NCBI GenBank assembly: GCA_963921425.1
Contig: OY992834.1
Span: 16,680,164-16,744,163 of the forward strand
DNA length: 64,000 nt
From: Dryas octopetala
Taxonomy: Eukaryota > Streptophyta > Magnoliopsida > Rosales > Rosaceae
Reading direction: 5' to 3'
Of the stretch, positions 61,171-64,000 are shown in pieces. The translations under genes were made by a program, and so were the position numbers. How positions within the stretch are numbered: position 1 is the first letter of the stretch; each line of letters opens with the position of its first letter. The notes under the pieces are model-generated. The model was not told where the DNA came from and searched no databases. It worked only from the letters and a program-made list of their open reading frames with translations.

Positions 61171-61180
61171 TTATATAAAA
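61171..61180 (-). promoter_or_regulatory. Likely TATA box of IF1-like gene
   Basis: The coding strand reads CATTTTATATAACG about 125 bp upstream of the ATG at 61049, in an otherwise mixed-composition promoter. A good TATA match at a plausible distance; transcription start unknown. Confidence 0.5.
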
Positions 61181-61199
61181 TGGGCGGGTTGATTTCGGG

Positions 61200-62210
61200 T
61201 CGAGTCTTATCGGGTATGAAAGAAATGTCTGGAAACCGGGTTTATTTTGCTTTGGTTATTCAATATTCTTTAGGAAAGTTCAAGGGCCTGTATGATACAG
61301 GCTTTCTATGCCCATTGCCTACCTAAAAATGATCTTGCTGACGCTCAAAATGTGGAGAATTTTTTTAATGTAATATAGTGTAACTAATTCAACGTATAAA
61401 GACCAATGTTCATTGCTCATCGAATGATATGTTTATATTAGCAGGATATTGTATTAATAATATTCACCCACATTATAACACATATACTGCTCACACCATG
61501 TGGCGGTGTATCAGTTACACTAACAAATCTCTTCAAAATATGCTATGCTTAGCAAAATAATAAAAATAAAACAAAAGTAAATGTGCTATGAATGTACTAT
61601 TTTCAATCCTATACAAATCACTTGTAGGATTTTGTTACTTTGTGTCGTGTTTAGAGGTTGTGTTGTTGTACAATATATGTCTTTTATAAAATTTACTTGT
61701 GTAAATTTTGTCATACAGTCGATATTGATATTTGAGTACCTTATATTAAGGTCCACGTAAGCAAATACGTCATTTCATATCTACTCTGCAAGGGCAATAC
61801 CAAACACTAATTAAGGCCATCCACGTGGTTTTGAGAGTGTGGTAGTCATTTGAGAGTCGTAAGTGGCCTTGAAAAGTGATTTTGTGACCTGAGAGTAATA
61901 GTCATATTTGCTGAAACTGCACTGGTTCTAAGAGTCATATCATTGTACTTGTACTTATTTAAATTAAGCCTAATTGAGATTAAGTGATGATTTAGTTATA
62001 AATTTTAACTTAAATATTTATAAAAAATTATACCATTGGTTTTATTTTAATTAGATCTTTAATTTAAGGTCAATATCGAATATATTTGAATATTTTATTT
62101 TATGACCCAAATTATAATTTCTATATATTCTCTCCACCAAATTGTCTTTCAAGTTGTTTGGTATTTTCTAATGTGTGAAATGCATAAAAATGATTATGTT
62201 GATGCTCAAA
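61200..62210. other. Gene-free stretch
   Basis: AT-rich sequence with no supportable gene, repeat or RNA. All open frames short and featureless. Confidence 0.5.
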
Positions 62211-62611
62211 AATGGTAAAACAGTCAACGTCGGGTCGAACCACGTAGGCCCGTTACCCACCACCGAGTGGATGACACGTCGAAGTGGGGCAGGAACGAGT
62301 AGCTGGGTCTGACTGGTGAGTAATGAGAGAGAATGATATCCAAAGCACCATGCGCAAGTACACAAAAGTGAGCGGGAAGGACACCGGTGTGGTGCCGGCC
62401 AAAGCTCCTCCGACGCTCAAGTCAGTGTTCAGAGAGATCTGAGAGCAGAGTGAGTGAATAGTATAATATTGATTGAATCGTCCTTTTGTGACAAGAAGGT
62501 ACCTCTTTTCAACCAATCCCGTGATGACACGTGTCCCTTGTGATGACTTGCACTGTAGGAGCGCCACGTGTCACCGGTCTCGAGGATCCGAGTGAGTTGA
62601 CACAGGTCGGG

Positions 62612-62745
62612 AGCCCAGGAGGCTTGAGCTTGGGAGGCCGGAGCCTAAGAGGCCGGGGCCCAGGGGGCCGGAGCCTATGAGGCCGGAGCCTAGGAGGTCG
62701 TGGCCTAGGAGGCCGGAGCCTGGTAAGTCAGGGGCTAGGAGCCTA
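62612..62745. repeat. Tandem GGCCGGAGCCTA(A/G)GA repeat
   Basis: Eight or so imperfect units of about 15-16 bp built on GAGGCCGGAGCCTAG. Units contain self-complementary GGC...GCC pieces. Seen directly. Confidence 0.8.
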
Positions 62746-63364
62746 GGAAGGGCTTAGGCCCAAACAGCATGATGTTAAGCCTTGTATGACTTGTCGTTAT
62801 GCCTAGATGAGTAATCATACGAACAGAAGTCCCCCAAGTTTCCGAGCAGAAGATACTTCTTGGTTGGGAACTTTGTACACACAGAAGTCCGAGCAGAACG
62901 ACAAGTGTCCACATACTTGTTCCTGCTTAAGATACTGTCTAGAAGTCCCCCAAGTTCCTTAGCAAGAAAAGCTGTACTGCAGGAAAGCTTGGGGGTTACA
63001 TATGAAAGATCCGTTTTTTTTTTTTTTTTTTTTTTTTTTTCTGATCACCCTGTATTCCGAGCAGTAGACGCTTCATGTACTTCCAGTAAACCTTCGTCCG
63101 ATTTTAATGGTGGGATATTGCCTGTAAATAAGATTCTGGAATGGAGTGGTAGAGCCCAAATATAAAGATTCCACACCCATATCTCCATTTTTTTGTTTTT
63201 GTTGTGTGACTATTTTAGGAGAGAAAGGGAGAGCTGCCTTTTTTTTTTTTTTTTGAATGGTAAAGTAGAAAGAGCAAGTTAGGTGGCTGGATTTTAGGAG
63301 TTAATCATCCGAACAGAGCCCAAAAGAGCCTATTGTAGGAGAAAGAGCCCACTGTGCTACTCGG

Positions 63365-64000
63365 GTGGGAGGGTGTGCTGCTCGGGTCGGCGGCGCGGAG
63401 CAGAGGAGCCATCGTTCGGGGCTGGGAGCTCTGATCGGGTCAGAGGCGCTGCGCAGCGGGCTCGGATCGGATCGGGCTCGGGCCGGATATTTTGCGCGGG
63501 GCGGAGGTTAGGCTCGAGTTGGTTTTGGCGGTGGCTCGGATTAAAGGGAAAGGCTCGGGCCGGAGCTTGGGATCACCGAGCTGTAGGCTCGGGTCGGGCT
63601 CGGATTAAGGAGTGGGCGGCTGGGCTTGGTTACGTGTCGGAGGCGCTGCGCAGGGGAGCTCGGGCCGGAACGGTGCTGCTCGGAAGCTGTGCAGGGGACG
63701 GCTTGGACGTTGCGCCACGGGGAGGGCTGCTCGGAAGCTTGCGCAGGTCGGGCCGGATTTGCTGGCAGCGGCTGGGTCGAGCTCGGGCTATGTGGTGCTG
63801 CGCGGAAGGGCTGGGCTGCTTGGGGTTTGGATCTGTGGTGTGCTCGGCTCGGCACGGAGGCGCTGCCCAAGGGGCTCGGGCCGGAGCTGTGCTGCTCGGA
63901 TCGGCGCAAGGGGGTGGCTGGTCGAGCTGAAGGGCTGGCTGCTCGGCTCGGACAGCTGCGCGATGGGCGCGGGTCGGCGGGGCTGGGCTGCTGCGCGGGT
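63365..64000. repeat. GC-rich degenerate repeat array (GCTCGGGCCGG units)
   Basis: Dense GCTCGG(G/A)(C/T)CGG words, with the longer phrase GGAGGCGCTGCGCAGGGG recurring near 63441, 63639 and 63856, about 200-215 bp apart. This suggests a degenerate higher-order unit. The 63373-63930 (plus) and 63541-63909 (minus) open frames are products of the repeats and GC content; no domain recognised. Confidence 0.7.

Larger units (their letters stand above)
62212..64000. mobile_element. Probable LTR-retroelement sequence running off the right edge
   Basis: A sharp shift from AT-rich DNA to GC-rich, CpG-rich sequence near 62220. It contains a 15-16 bp tandem repeat (62612-62745), the duplicated phrase AGAAGTCCCCCAAGTT (near 62826 and 62942), two poly(T) runs (63016-63040, 63239-63254) and a long G+C-rich array (63365-64000). 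No gag or pol domain, LTR boundary or primer site was seen. The call is by composition and repetitiveness. Confidence 0.4.

Noticed and set aside
63373..63930. 185-codon GC-rich open frame and a 122-codon antisense frame
   Set aside because: Both follow from repeated GCTCGG words and high GC, lack any known domain, and the two strands overlap.
1..64000. tRNA, rRNA, snoRNA, CRISPR or bacterial-type operon structures
   Set aside because: No convincing cloverleaf, rRNA core or regular spacer array seen by eye; the only tRNA-like sequence is the SINE head at 30.7 kb.

Overview
This is nuclear DNA from a flowering plant, most likely a eudicot. All genes are split by GT-AG introns, and introns and intergenic DNA are AT-rich and full of small transposons. 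The proteins match plant-specific families: chlorophyll b reductase NOL, exocyst EXO70A1, WSD1-type wax synthase, peroxisomal uricase, an AIF/FSP1-like oxidoreductase and a plant IF1-like mitochondrial protein. Species cannot be fixed from sequence alone. Transposon style and gene types would suit a rosid tree, but that is only an impression.

Layout, left to right. 1-3.2 kb: first three coding exons of NOL on the minus strand, running off the left edge. 5.2-16.6 kb: a complete 12-exon EXO70A1 on the minus strand, with retroelement and MITE insertions in its introns. 16.6-26.7 kb: gene-free DNA holding several terminal-inverted-repeat (TIR) elements, an LTR remnant and unidentified gene-like debris. 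26.8-31.05 kb: a complete 5-exon WSD1-like acyltransferase on the plus strand, with a tRNA-type SINE in its last intron. 31.2-33.9 kb: a small graveyard with a dispersed repeat, a Nudix hydrolase fragment carrying a stop inside the Nudix box, and a C-terminal SRR1 fragment. 35.3-46.4 kb: a complete 8-exon uricase on the minus strand, ending in the peroxisomal signal SKM. 46.6-49.7 kb: a 3.1 kb Mutator-type element filling the space between uricase and the divergent gene. 49.95-54.8 kb: a 4-exon AIF/FSP1-like NAD(P)H oxidoreductase on the plus strand. 55.7-58.0 kb: a 1.2 kb Mutator-type element with a 9 bp target duplication, then a 1.0 kb Harbinger-type element enclosing about 640 bp of GGN minisatellite. 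58.7-61.05 kb: a 3-exon IF1-like mitochondrial gene on the minus strand. 62.2-64 kb: unusually GC-rich repetitive DNA, probably part of an LTR retroelement running off the right edge.

The genes are ordinary single-copy housekeeping or specialised genes and do not form a pathway or cluster. The most notable material is structural: transposons with recognisable target duplications, a partial exon duplication whose second splice donor is broken, a CT microsatellite that is itself the start of an intron, and three copies of an unknown repeat carrying a perfect 17 bp palindrome. I found no credible new multi-gene system. Every exon model was read by eye from conserved protein sequence and splice signals, with codon phases checked to close; none is backed by transcripts.
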